Origin: UBA1573 sp034005165
GTDB lineage: Bacteria; Pseudomonadota; Alphaproteobacteria; Micavibrionales; Micavibrionaceae
Direction: 5' to 3'
DNA length: 64,000 bases
Assembly: GCA_034005165.1 (NCBI GenBank)
Contig: JAVEVE010000003.1
Coordinates: 62,001 to 126,000 of the forward strand
This document shows positions 25,231-33,690 of the stretch, in pieces (position 1 is the stretch's first letter; each line of letters starts with the position of its first letter). The notes beneath the pieces are model-generated. The model did not search any database, was not told the DNA's origin, and was given only the letters and a program-made list of their open reading frames with translations. A program made the translations under genes and the position numbers.

Positions 25231-26085
25231 ATGTCTAAAAGCTTATTCATGGAACACTCAGCGCAGATCATAGACGGCAAAATAGTCTCCAATCGGGTTT
25301 TAGGTGAAATCGCGGCTAAAACTGCCGCCATGGCAACGCCGCCGGGGTTAGCAGTTATTCTGGTCGGAGACGACCCTGCAAGCCATGTCTATGTTGCTAA
25401 TAAAATCAAGGCCTGTGCAAAAGCAGGTATTCGCTCGATCGAACACCGCCTGCCTGCAACATCCACCAACGAAGAAATCGCCGCCGTCATTGACGCGCTC
25501 AATACAGATTCGTCAGTCAACGGAATTTTGCTGCAGCTCCCGCTCCCGAAAGGATTGGATGAGGATAATCTGATACAACGCATCGCGCCTGAAAAAGATG
25601 TCGATGGCCTGACCATTCCGAACATCGGAAAACTCGTTGCAGGACTGGACGGGCTTGCCCCTTGCACGCCGCAAGGCTCGATGCTCCTGATTAGGGAAGT
25701 CTGCCCTGACCTGACAGGCAAACATGCCGTTGTAATCGGTCGGTCGCTCTTGTTCGGAAAACCGATGGCCCAACTTCTGTTGGCCGCAAACGCAACAGTA
25801 ACAACAGCACATTCCAGAACACAGAATCTGGCTGAAATCTGCCGTTCTGCAGATATTCTGGTCGCGGCCGTCGGTCGTCCGAAAATGGTCAAAGGCGACT
25901 GGATCAAGCCGGGAGCCATTGTCATTGATGTCGGGATTAACCGTCTCGAGACAGGCAAGCTCTGTGGAGATGTTGATTTTGACGAAGTTGCCAAAGTTGC
26001 AGGCGCAATTACACCTGTTCCCGGTGGGGTCGGCCCTATGACAATCGCCTGCCTGATGGCAAACACCTTAAAAGCCTCCAAATAG
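25231..26085 (+). CDS. folD: Methylenetetrahydrofolate dehydrogenase/cyclohydrolase
   Basis: Bifunctional FolD, interconverting 5,10-methylene- and 10-formyl-tetrahydrofolate with NADP. Its formyl-THF product is the donor for formyltransferases such as the one at 19803. It has the catalytic Lys region SHVYVANKIKACAKAGI, QLPLPKGLDEDNLIQRI, the nucleotide-binding GRSLLFGKPMAQLL and the C-terminal PVPGGVGPMTIACL. The start is uncertain: candidates are TTG 25213, ATG 25231 and ATG 25249, none with a good ribosome site; a start at 25231 gives 284 residues, which fits the family. Confidence 0.95.
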   Translation: MSKSLFMEHSAQIIDGKIVSNRVLGEIAAKTAAMATPPGLAVILVGDDPASHVYVANKIKACAKAGIRSIEHRLPATSTNEEIAAVIDALNTDSSVNGILLQLPLPKGLDEDNLIQRIAPEKDVDGLTIPNIGKLVAGLDGLAPCTPQGSMLLIREVCPDLTGKHAVVIGRSLLFGKPMAQLLLAANATVTTAHSRTQNLAEICRSADILVAAVGRPKMVKGDWIKPGAIVIDVGINRLETGKLCGDVDFDEVAKVAGAITPVPGGVGPMTIACLMANTLKASK

Positions 26086-26145
26086 TCTATTCGCGCACGC
26101 AATAAACAGTGCTAAACTCACATCCTCGAACGGAGGATAAACATC

Positions 26146-27318
26146 ATGACCAAACCGACTGCAAAACCGCAATGCCCTAATTTTTCGTCAGGCCCATGCG
26201 CCAAGCGCCCGGGGTGGTCTTGGGAAAATCTGAAAGGGGCACTTCTGGGCCGCTCCCACCGCGCCTCCGTCGGCAAAGCCCGCTTGCAAGAAGCCATAGA
26301 CCTTCACCGCAAACTTTTGGATATTCCCGCAGATTACCGCATTGCAATTGTTCCTGCGTCTGATACGGGCGCTGTTGAAATGGCCCTCTGGTCACTACTG
26401 GGAGAACGTGGCGTGGATTGCCTTGCTTGGGAAAGTTTCTCGGGTGACTGGCTGACCGATGTTGTAAGCCAGCTTAAAATCGAAGATGTCCGCCAATTCA
26501 AGGTCGATTACGGTCAAATCCCTGATTTATCTCAGGTAGATACAGACCGAGATGTTGTCTTTGTCTGGAACGGAACAACCTCAGGCGTTCGCCTGCCCAA
26601 CCACAACTGGATCAAAGCCGACCGCAAAGGCCTAACCATTTGTGACGCAACATCTGCTGTTTTTGCCTACGATATGGATTGGTCAAAACTTGATGTTGTG
26701 ACATGGTCATGGCAAAAAGTTCTGGGTGGCGAAGCCGCCCACGGTATGCTGGTCCTCTCGCCGCGCGCTGTAGAGCGTCTCACCAGCTTCAAGCCAAATC
26801 GCCCGTTGCCGAAAATATTCCGCATGACCTCAAAAGGCGAGCTCAACGAAGACCTCTTTAAAGGAGCAACACTTAACACCCCATCCATGATGGCTGTTGA
26901 AGATTGCGTTGATGCTTTGAAATGGGTTGAATCTTTGGGCGGTTGGAAAGGCACCGAGAAACGCTGTATCGCCAACTTGGGAGCTATCGAAAACTGGGTT
27001 GCCAAAACCAACTGGATCGACTTTCTCCCTGAAACAGAGGCCATCCGCTCACGCACATCTGTTTGCCTGAAAATCACCGATCCGTGGTTCAACGAATTTG
27101 ATGAAGACGCGCAAAAAGCCATGATTAAAGATATGGTCAAAATGCTCGACAAGGAAAACGTAGCTTATGATATTGCTGGCTATGCAAAAGCACCGGCAGG
27201 CATCCGCATTTGGGCAGGCGCAACCGTCGAAACATCAGACCTTGAAGCACTCTGTCCGTGGCTTGAATGGGCTTACGGAGAGCTTAAAGCCTCAAAAGCA
27301 ACAGCCAAGGCTTCATAA
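26146..27318 (+). CDS. serC: Phosphoserine aminotransferase
   Basis: PLP-dependent transaminase converting 3-phosphohydroxypyruvate to phosphoserine (serine and, through 4-phosphohydroxythreonine, pyridoxal phosphate pathways). It has 390 residues and belongs to the alphaproteobacterial/archaeal-type SerC group. PNFSSGPCAKRPGW opens the protein, GRSHRASVGK is the phosphate-binding segment, and SWQKVLGGEAAHG carries the PLP lysine. GGAGGA lies 8 bases before the ATG. Its end overlaps the end of the convergent ksgA by 46 bases. serA is not next to it. Confidence 0.94.
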   Translation: MTKPTAKPQCPNFSSGPCAKRPGWSWENLKGALLGRSHRASVGKARLQEAIDLHRKLLDIPADYRIAIVPASDTGAVEMALWSLLGERGVDCLAWESFSGDWLTDVVSQLKIEDVRQFKVDYGQIPDLSQVDTDRDVVFVWNGTTSGVRLPNHNWIKADRKGLTICDATSAVFAYDMDWSKLDVVTWSWQKVLGGEAAHGMLVLSPRAVERLTSFKPNRPLPKIFRMTSKGELNEDLFKGATLNTPSMMAVEDCVDALKWVESLGGWKGTEKRCIANLGAIENWVAKTNWIDFLPETEAIRSRTSVCLKITDPWFNEFDEDAQKAMIKDMVKMLDKENVAYDIAGYAKAPAGIRIWAGATVETSDLEALCPWLEWAYGELKASKATAKAS

Positions 27319-28109
27319 TCCGCAACAGGGACATCCTCTGCACGAAGGGTCGGGTCAATACCGACCTGCTCGATAGCTGCCGCATAATCGGACAGTGACC
27401 CACGGATCATCTTGCGCCGTTGCCCGAACGCTGCTGCAAGAATTTTTTCCATCGTCTCGAATTTCGGAGCTGTCTCGCCCAAAGTCTTCGGCACAAAATG
27501 AATAACCGAGGATTTAACCTTGGGCGGCGGTGTAAAAGCAGATGGCGGCAAATCAAACAGCCGACGAACCGTACACAGCCACTGCGCCATCACGCTCAAT
27601 CTGCCGTAGGCTTTTGTCCCGACCTGCGCCAGAATACGATCCCCAACCTCCTTCTGGAACATCAGCGACATAAACGCGTACACATCCTTGTCTACGCGGA
27701 TATGTGCGAGCCACTTTAACAACAGAACCGTACTGATATTATAAGGAAGATTGGACAACACAGCCCGTGGCGCAGGAACTAACGCATACGGCAAAACTTC
27801 TAACGCATCCGCCTCAAGAATTTGGAACCGATCCGCACCATACGCTGTGACAAGGTCTTGTAACGCTCCGACAGCCCGCGGATCAAATTCAACAGCAACC
27901 AACTGCGCCATCTCAGAATCCAGAATAGCGCGTGTCAAACCGCCAGGCCCCGGTCCGATTTCAACAGCATGAATGCCCGAAACCTTTCCGGACAGACGCA
28001 CGATCTTGTCGGTAATATTTTGATCGAGCAGAAAATTTTGCCCCAAAGCTTTTTCAGCACGCAACCCATGTGCACGGATAACTTCGCGAAGTGGCGGAAG
28101 ATCAGCCAT
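27273..28109 (-). CDS. rsmA: 16S rRNA dimethyladenosine transferase
   Basis: KsgA/RsmA, which dimethylates two adjacent adenines near the 3' end of 16S rRNA during small-subunit assembly. It has about 278 residues, with the SAM-binding EIGPGPGGLTRAIL, the N-terminal KALGQNFLLDQNI, and the catalytic NLPYNIS. The ATG at 28109 is preferred; a TTG directly before it also fits. The gene begins four bases after the surA stop, so surA and rsmA are one transcript. The pdxA gene that often lies between them is absent. The 3' end runs 46 bases into the end of serC. Confidence 0.96.
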   Translation of the reverse strand: MADLPPLREVIRAHGLRAEKALGQNFLLDQNITDKIVRLSGKVSGIHAVEIGPGPGGLTRAILDSEMAQLVAVEFDPRAVGALQDLVTAYGADRFQILEADALEVLPYALVPAPRAVLSNLPYNISTVLLLKWLAHIRVDKDVYAFMSLMFQKEVGDRILAQVGTKAYGRLSVMAQWLCTVRRLFDLPPSAFTPPPKVKSSVIHFVPKTLGETAPKFETMEKILAAAFGQRRKMIRGSLSDYAAAIEQVGIDPTLRAEDVPVADYEALAVAFEALSSP

Positions 28110-28112
28110 CAA

Positions 28113-29063
28113 TTATATTCTTCGCTCGATAAAGGATGCCGAATACAAATCCATCAGATAACGACGTTGCGCACGATCCAGACGTTGTGTCCCGATCCGT
28201 TGCATAACATCTTCACGGCTTGGCATCGTTTCTTGGGAAATCTGACGCTTATCCAGCAAATACAGAATATAATATCCCGCAGCCGTTTCAACAGGTTGAG
28301 ACACTTGGCCCTTATTCAAAGTCGGGAGAGTTTGCTCAACTTCCGCTGCCATCTGGCTGCCAAATACCCATCCGATCATACCACCCTGCTCAGCTCCCGC
28401 GCTTTGCGAGAATTGGCGGGCCACTTTCGGGAAAGCATCGGGCTGTTGCTGAAGTTGGTCAGAAAGCTTTTTGGCCAAAGCCCTAACATCATCATCATTT
28501 CCGGTTCCACTACTATGCGGCAGGAAAATCTCGGCAACACGGTACTGGTCACGCCCGACATTACCTTCCATTTGAGCCAATTCGGAATCAATATCGGCAT
28601 CACTGACTTCAACGCGGGGACGCACACGTTTTTGAACAATCTTGGTCCAGGCCAGCTGGGCTTCAATCTGGTCATGCATAGTAGACAACTTGATTCCGCG
28701 TTGTTGTAGGGCTTTTTTAAAAATATCAGGCGGGATATTGTTTTGCTGCGCAACAGACTGAAAGCCTTGCTCGATTTCCTCTTCTGAAACACTCACGCGC
28801 AACCGCTTGGCTTCTTGCATTTTGATCTGCTCGTCAATCAGCATGTCCAGAACCTGAGGACGCAATTTATCATTCAGCTCCTTAGATGGTGGCAAACCTG
28901 TCGAGGCCGCGATCAGATTAAGGCGGGCAGTAAGGTCAGAGGATGTCACAACATCCTGATTAACAACAGCAACAATGCTTTCGTTCCCTGCCGCATATAC
29001 AAATTTTCCGGACATAAATACGGTGCAAAATGCCAAAACCGCAACGACAAAAAGTAATTTCAT
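28113..29063 (-). CDS. surA: SurA-type periplasmic peptidyl-prolyl isomerase
   Basis: Periplasmic chaperone for outer-membrane proteins. Residues 1-24 are a signal peptide ending FVYAAG. A SurA N-terminal helical domain follows (IVAVVNQDVVTSSDLTARLN). A parvulin domain lies near residues 170-275 (RVAEIFLPH ... GGMIGWVFGSQM ... GYYILYLLDKR). At 316 residues it has one parvulin domain, whereas E. coli SurA has two; this shorter form is common in Alphaproteobacteria. It lies directly ahead of rsmA and after the NDUFA9-type gene on the same strand. Confidence 0.92.
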   Translation of the reverse strand: MKLLFVVAVLAFCTVFMSGKFVYAAGNESIVAVVNQDVVTSSDLTARLNLIAASTGLPPSKELNDKLRPQVLDMLIDEQIKMQEAKRLRVSVSEEEIEQGFQSVAQQNNIPPDIFKKALQQRGIKLSTMHDQIEAQLAWTKIVQKRVRPRVEVSDADIDSELAQMEGNVGRDQYRVAEIFLPHSSGTGNDDDVRALAKKLSDQLQQQPDAFPKVARQFSQSAGAEQGGMIGWVFGSQMAAEVEQTLPTLNKGQVSQPVETAAGYYILYLLDKRQISQETMPSREDVMQRIGTQRLDRAQRRYLMDLYSASFIERRI

Positions 29064-29080
29064 AAACTCATCCTATACAG

Positions 29081-30028
29081 TTATTTCTGGTAATGGTAAC
29101 GGGCCAGATAATGCGGCAACACTTCATCTATTGGAGTAGCGTCAAGGCCGATATCAGTCAGAGTCAGTGCGCCGTGATGCACAACATTATCTGTTTGCAA
29201 GCTGGTCAACTGGTCATTGGTAACCGGAGGAGACGGCAACAGGGACAAGAGAGATGCTTGCACACGAGCCACCCACCACGGCACAGATAAAGTGCCGCAA
29301 TTCAGGCCAGAGAATTTGAAAATTTTCGCATAAATCTGCTTGAAATCAAGCACATCCGGCCCTCCCAATTCATAAACTTTCCCGGCTGTATGCGGCATCC
29401 GCAAGACCCGCACAACGGCACGCGCCACGTCCCCCACATAAACGGGCTGGAACTTGGATTTACCCCCGCCGAACAACGGCAGGAAAGGCAATATTTGCGC
29501 CAACTTGGCGAATTTATTGATAAAATTATCATCCGCCCCGAAAATCACGCTCGGGCGCAATATAGTGATTGCCGGAAAATCCTCTCCGGCCAGAGTTTCT
29601 CCTGACATTTTGCTGATCGCATATTCGGATTGAGCCTTATCAACCGACAAAGCCGAGATGTGCACAAGGCGCTGAACACCATATTTTGCACAAGCCTGGG
29701 CAATCCAATGGGGATAATCCGTATGCACATGGGCAAACGAAGCGCGGCGCTTTTCGAACAAAACACCAATGCAATTGACAACCATATCCGAGCCTTTGAC
29801 AGCCTCTGCCAGATCATGAGCAGTTTTATAAGAACAAGGCACAGCGACAACCTGACCGACATTTCCGTATTGGCGCAAGAAATAGACCGAATCAGGATAG
29901 CGTGTAACAACCTTTACGCGCGCACCGGCCTCCAACAATTCGGCGACAATCTGGGCGCCGACAAAGCCGGTCCCGCCAAAAACAGTCACAATCCGGTCTT
30001 TAAGATCGATCAAAGAAGAAACAGGCAT
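29081..30028 (-). CDS. Complex I NDUFA9-type NAD(P)-binding protein
   Basis: A 315-residue extended short-chain dehydrogenase-like protein of the NDUFA9 family, which associates with NADH:quinone oxidoreductase in Alphaproteobacteria and mitochondria. The Rossmann motif is VFGGTGFVGAQIV near residue 15, followed by VHISALSVDKAQSEYAISK (the usual catalytic Tyr-Lys region), and ITILRPSVIFGADDNFINKF. AGAGGAT lies about 10 bases before the ATG. It is 17 bases ahead of surA, so the three genes form one transcript. The name is by family; no nuo genes are in the window. Confidence 0.88.
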   Translation of the reverse strand: MPVSSLIDLKDRIVTVFGGTGFVGAQIVAELLEAGARVKVVTRYPDSVYFLRQYGNVGQVVAVPCSYKTAHDLAEAVKGSDMVVNCIGVLFEKRRASFAHVHTDYPHWIAQACAKYGVQRLVHISALSVDKAQSEYAISKMSGETLAGEDFPAITILRPSVIFGADDNFINKFAKLAQILPFLPLFGGGKSKFQPVYVGDVARAVVRVLRMPHTAGKVYELGGPDVLDFKQIYAKIFKFSGLNCGTLSVPWWVARVQASLLSLLPSPPVTNDQLTSLQTDNVVHHGALTLTDIGLDATPIDEVLPHYLARYHYQK

Positions 30029-30056
30029 TTGAAACTTTATCCTCTTGGTTTATATT
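30029..30056 (+). promoter_or_regulatory. Candidate sigma-70 promoter of pyk
   Basis: -35 TTGAAA at 30029-30034, a 16-base spacer, -10 TATATT at 30051-30056. The leader to the pyk ATG at 30143 would be about 80 bases. It directly adjoins the start codon of the divergent NDUFA9-type gene. Confidence 0.55.
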
Positions 30057-30142
30057 GCCCTACTATAAACAACCGCCGTCCAAAAAAAAGCCCCAAATAG
30101 GCCAATTTTTGCTGACATTTCATCCATTAAAGGGTTTTAACC

Positions 30143-31594
30143 ATGTCCGCCGCGTCCCAATCCTCTGCTGTTTCTGTAATTCGTGATCGTCAAACTAAAA
30201 TTGTGGCCACTTTAGGCCCTGCTTCAAACACCGAAGACATGATTAGAAAGCTGTTTTACGCCGGTGTTGACGTGTTCCGCCTGAATTTCAGCCATGGCGA
30301 GCACGCAGATCATCAAGCCCGTGTCGAGATGATTCGCAAAATTGAGGAAGAAACAAACCGCCCCATAGCTATTATTGCAGACATGCAGGGGCCCAAATTA
30401 CGGGTTGGCAAGTTCAAAGACGGAAAAATCGAGCTGACAGTCGGGCAAAAACTGCGTCTGGATCTAGATACGACACCGGGGGATAACATCCGCGTCAACC
30501 TTCCGCATCCGGAAGTTATCAATACCATGACTATAGGTTCCCACATTCTTCTGGATGACGGAAAAGTCCGTATGGAAATCGTTGATAAGGGGGATGGCTT
30601 CCTGATCGGGGAAATTCAGGCCGGAAAATACCTTTCCAACAACAAAGGCTTTAACGTTCCTGGCGTAATCCTTCCTATTGCTGCCTTGACCCCGAAAGAC
30701 CGTGTTGACCTTGAAGCCGCGCTGGGTATGGGGGTTGACTGGATTGCCCAATCTTTCGTCCAAAAGCCCGAAGATGTCATCGAAGCCAAAAAGCTGATTG
30801 CAGGTCGAGCTGCCCTGATGATTAAAATCGAGAAACCTTCCGCGCTTCAATATCTTGACCAGATGATCGCGCAAGCGGACGGCGTCATGCTGGCCCGTGG
30901 AGATTTGGGCGTTGAAATTCCGCCCGAAGAAGTCCCTGTTGTTCAGAAAAAAGTTGTACGTACCGTACGCATGGCAGGAAAACCGATTGTTGTCGCAACA
31001 CAGATGCTGGAATCCATGATTGAAAACCCGGCGCCGACGCGTGCCGAAGCCAACGATGTAGCTACCGCCGTTTTTGACGGAACAGATGCCGTCATGTTGT
31101 CTGCCGAAACAGCTGCAGGTCAATTTCCGCTTGAAGCCGTCCAGATTATGAGCCGTATTTGTAAGCGCGTTGAGAAAGACGAGCTTTATCGTGCAATTAT
31201 CGATGCTGACCACCCGGATGCTCGCCATAACGATGCATCAGACGCGTTAACTGTAGCCGCAGATCAAGTAGCAAAAGATATTCACGCCGCCTGTATCGTA
31301 ACATACACCACATCAGGAGGAACAGCCCTACGTGCAGTACGTCAACGTCCTCCGGTCAAAGTCGTTTGTATGACACAGAACACCGCGACTGCGCGCCGCC
31401 TCGCTGTTTCTTACGGAATCTTCAGCCTTAAAATAACAAACGTAACCACTTTTGGCGAGGCTGTTCAAATGGCACAAAAAGCTCTGGGCAAGGAAAACAT
31501 AGCCCAAAAAGGTGAGCGTTTCGTGATGACAGCCGGAGTTCCGTTTGGAACACCAGGCTCAACCAATGTTTTGCGTGTCGCCTGGGTAGAATAA
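30143..31594 (+). CDS. pyk: Pyruvate kinase
   Basis: Final enzyme of glycolysis (phosphoenolpyruvate + ADP to pyruvate + ATP), cytosolic, 483 residues, standard length. It has KIVATLGPASNTEDMIRKL at the start, the active-site MIKIEKPSAL, the signature MLARGDLGVEIPPEEVP, and the C-terminal allosteric domain with TTSGGTALRAVRQRPP. AAAGGG lies 11 bases before the ATG. It is monocistronic. Confidence 0.97.
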   Translation: MSAASQSSAVSVIRDRQTKIVATLGPASNTEDMIRKLFYAGVDVFRLNFSHGEHADHQARVEMIRKIEEETNRPIAIIADMQGPKLRVGKFKDGKIELTVGQKLRLDLDTTPGDNIRVNLPHPEVINTMTIGSHILLDDGKVRMEIVDKGDGFLIGEIQAGKYLSNNKGFNVPGVILPIAALTPKDRVDLEAALGMGVDWIAQSFVQKPEDVIEAKKLIAGRAALMIKIEKPSALQYLDQMIAQADGVMLARGDLGVEIPPEEVPVVQKKVVRTVRMAGKPIVVATQMLESMIENPAPTRAEANDVATAVFDGTDAVMLSAETAAGQFPLEAVQIMSRICKRVEKDELYRAIIDADHPDARHNDASDALTVAADQVAKDIHAACIVTYTTSGGTALRAVRQRPPVKVVCMTQNTATARRLAVSYGIFSLKITNVTTFGEAVQMAQKALGKENIAQKGERFVMTAGVPFGTPGSTNVLRVAWVE

Positions 31595-31739
31595 GCCAAT
31601 GATCGGAGCACATATACAAAAGATTTTGAATCTGCCCCCTCACAGGATTGAAGAAGACCGAAAAAATCCGTTAAAATAAGAAGAACGGCTTTAAAAAGTC
31701 CGGAATACAAATTCTTTTTGGAAACTAGGGGAAAAAAAG

Positions 31740-32447
31740 ATGGTCAGTCGCTGTAAATACCGCGAATCAGGGAACGCCCTGTTTTTAATCCTGATTGCGG
31801 TTGCGTTGTTCGGCGCCTTGACCTATGCCGTGTCCAGCAGTACGCGCTCTGGAAGCACTGGCGGCGGACGTCAGGAAGACAATGAAGTTATAGCCTCATC
31901 ATTGTTACAATACGCATCAGGAATGGCCATGACGGTCGAACGCATGCGCTTGAGCAACGGTTGTAGCGAATCTAATATCAGCTTTGAAACACCACTGATG
32001 AGTTACGATCACACCCACAGCCCCCCAGTACTAGATAAATGCAAAGTCTTTCACCCCAGCGGCGGCGGGTACACCTATCAGGAAAACCTGAACTGGTACA
32101 ATGCCGCCAGCTACAATACAGGATTTAAAAGTTGGGCGACCTTTATTACAGGGGATTATAACATCGTTGATGTCGGAACCGATGCGTCTGATTTGATTAT
32201 GTTTATTTTTCCGCTAACCCTTGATGTGTGCAACAAGATCAACGAGAAATTAGGCGTCACCTACCCTGGAACGACCCCTCCTTTTAGTAGCGGCGGAGAC
32301 AGTGATCCGTTTCAAGGTACTTACGCGACATCGGCAGATAATATGGCGGATGAACCGGGAAGCGTCTATGCTGGGCATTCGGCAGCCTGTACGTACGGCT
32401 CAATCGGAACACACTATGCACTCTACTATACCTTGCTGGAAAGATAG
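31740..32447 (+). CDS. Pilin/pseudopilin-like surface protein
   Basis: A 235-residue protein. The N-terminus is short and positively charged, then ESGNALFLILIAVALFGALT, a hydrophobic helix preceded by Gly/Ser and Glu, like the type III signal and helix of type IV pilins, though the cleavage residue and the Glu at +5 are not in the classic order. The rest is a Gly/Ser/Tyr/Asp-rich globular region with six cysteines (for example NGCSES, DKCKVF, LDVCNKIN and AACTYG), probably disulfide-bonded outside the cytosol. GGGG lies 8 bases before the ATG. I infer a pilin-like or cell-surface protein; no pilus assembly gene is nearby. Confidence 0.65.
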   Translation: MVSRCKYRESGNALFLILIAVALFGALTYAVSSSTRSGSTGGGRQEDNEVIASSLLQYASGMAMTVERMRLSNGCSESNISFETPLMSYDHTHSPPVLDKCKVFHPSGGGYTYQENLNWYNAASYNTGFKSWATFITGDYNIVDVGTDASDLIMFIFPLTLDVCNKINEKLGVTYPGTTPPFSSGGDSDPFQGTYATSADNMADEPGSVYAGHSAACTYGSIGTHYALYYTLLER

Positions 32448-32471
32448 AGATCCGAAAATACTCCAAAACAA

Positions 32472-32492
32472 AAAGGGGGTATAAGCCCCTTT
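32472..32492 (+). terminator. Terminator of the pilin-like gene
   Basis: A seven-base-pair stem AAAGGGG / CCCCTTT with a 7-base loop, followed by CTCCTCTG, moderately pyrimidine-rich. It lies 25 bases past the stop and also faces the end of the convergent peptidase gene. Confidence 0.6.
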
Positions 32493-32517
32493 CTCCTCTG
32501 TGCTTCAGATTAAGAAG

Positions 32518-33453
32518 CTACCGTGATGCGGTCGCAATCTGTGTAGCAGAAACTTTCTGATCTGTATGCACCCACCATGCAGAGCGATTGATCGAGAAAA
32601 TCGGCTTATAGTGGGAAATCGTACTGGCACGGGTCATTTTCTTGATTTGGTTATCCAGAACCATAGGGCCTTGGTCAGTAAAGACGATCAAAATCGCGTG
32701 CGGAATACCTTTTTGTGTATCCTTGACAATCGCAATGCGCATCAGATTTTCGGGAACACCCAAAGCGCGAAGGGACGCATATTTGGCAATCGCGAAGTCT
32801 TCGCAATCCCCGCCGCGGGTCATAAACTCAATTGGAGTTTCCCAGTAATCGGATTTACCCCAATTCTTGCCATCTCCGACATAACGGACCTTGTTCATCA
32901 GGCTATTGACGCCATCAGCCATTTCAATCAGGCTTTTTCCCCTGAAATCAGACAAATCTGTCTTCCATTTCTGAATAACTTTACTGGAAGACTCATGTGT
33001 TACGTCTCTGTTGAACCTCTCGAACATATCGCTCCACTTGCTGAAAGCCGATAGATCTGAAGATTGGCGCTCTCCGGTCCCGAATAAGGAGGTCTTGTAC
33101 ACGCCGGAAAGTTGCTCGGACGACACGGAAGCTAAAGTAATGCTGCTTGGTATATCCTTTAAAGAACTGGCATAGCTCGGCTTTACGGCAAAACCGGTAA
33201 TCCCCGCTGACAAAGTGACAATAGCCAGAACCGTACGGATAGAAGACTGGATCGCAAGAGTAGAACGCAAATCCCACCGGGAAATCAGACCGCGATCAAT
33301 CAGGATTTGCCCCAAAGTATCGCCGGTGCGCTTCTGGATCGCCAAGGCTTCTCTTAGCTCATCGGCAGTCAGCTTGCCACGATGAACCAAAACGTCCCCG
33401 ATACGATTGCGGGTCAAATATCTTTTAAACTGTCTCAGTACGCCTTGCGCCAT
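32518..33453 (-). CDS. MshEN-like domain fused to a LapG-type transglutaminase-like cysteine peptidase
   Basis: A 311-residue fusion. Residues 17-69 are two copies of a 24-29-residue motif: RIGDVLVHRGKLTADELREA ending LAIQ, then TLGQILIDRGLISRWDLRST ending LAIQ. This matches the tandem layout of the MshEN domain (the N-terminal domain of type II secretion/pilus ATPases that binds cyclic di-GMP). Residues 73-95 form one transmembrane helix. Residues 100-311 are a bacterial transglutaminase-like cysteine proteinase (BTLCP, the LapG family) with catalytic Cys217 in GGDCEDFAIAKY, His252 in PHAILIV and Asp267 in MVLDNQ. With the first domain in the cytosol and the peptidase outside, it could couple c-di-GMP to surface protein cleavage in one chain. 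Domain recognition is strong; the regulatory link is inference. Confidence 0.88.
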   Translation of the reverse strand: MAQGVLRQFKRYLTRNRIGDVLVHRGKLTADELREALAIQKRTGDTLGQILIDRGLISRWDLRSTLAIQSSIRTVLAIVTLSAGITGFAVKPSYASSLKDIPSSITLASVSSEQLSGVYKTSLFGTGERQSSDLSAFSKWSDMFERFNRDVTHESSSKVIQKWKTDLSDFRGKSLIEMADGVNSLMNKVRYVGDGKNWGKSDYWETPIEFMTRGGDCEDFAIAKYASLRALGVPENLMRIAIVKDTQKGIPHAILIVFTDQGPMVLDNQIKKMTRASTISHYKPIFSINRSAWWVHTDQKVSATQIATASR

Positions 33454-33690
33454 TTCTGTCGTCTGCCCCCTAAAGAGTAGAGAGTGTCAACTCCCCTATA
33501 TATAGCTTTATCCTGTTCAACACGCCGTTTATCGGCTTTTTGGCAAGATTCTACAGAATCCTTTACCTTTCCATTAAACACGGGAAAAGTTGACAAAACC
33601 TAAATGCCATGTAAGAAAATACGCGAGCAAACACACAAAAAAGCCCTTACAATCTCGGGGATTTTTGCGAGAAACACAGGCCGAATTTCC

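Noticed and set aside
27969..28709. 246-codon plus-strand frame opposite rsmA and surA
   Set aside because: Crosses the junction of two certain minus-strand genes; no ribosome site or family.
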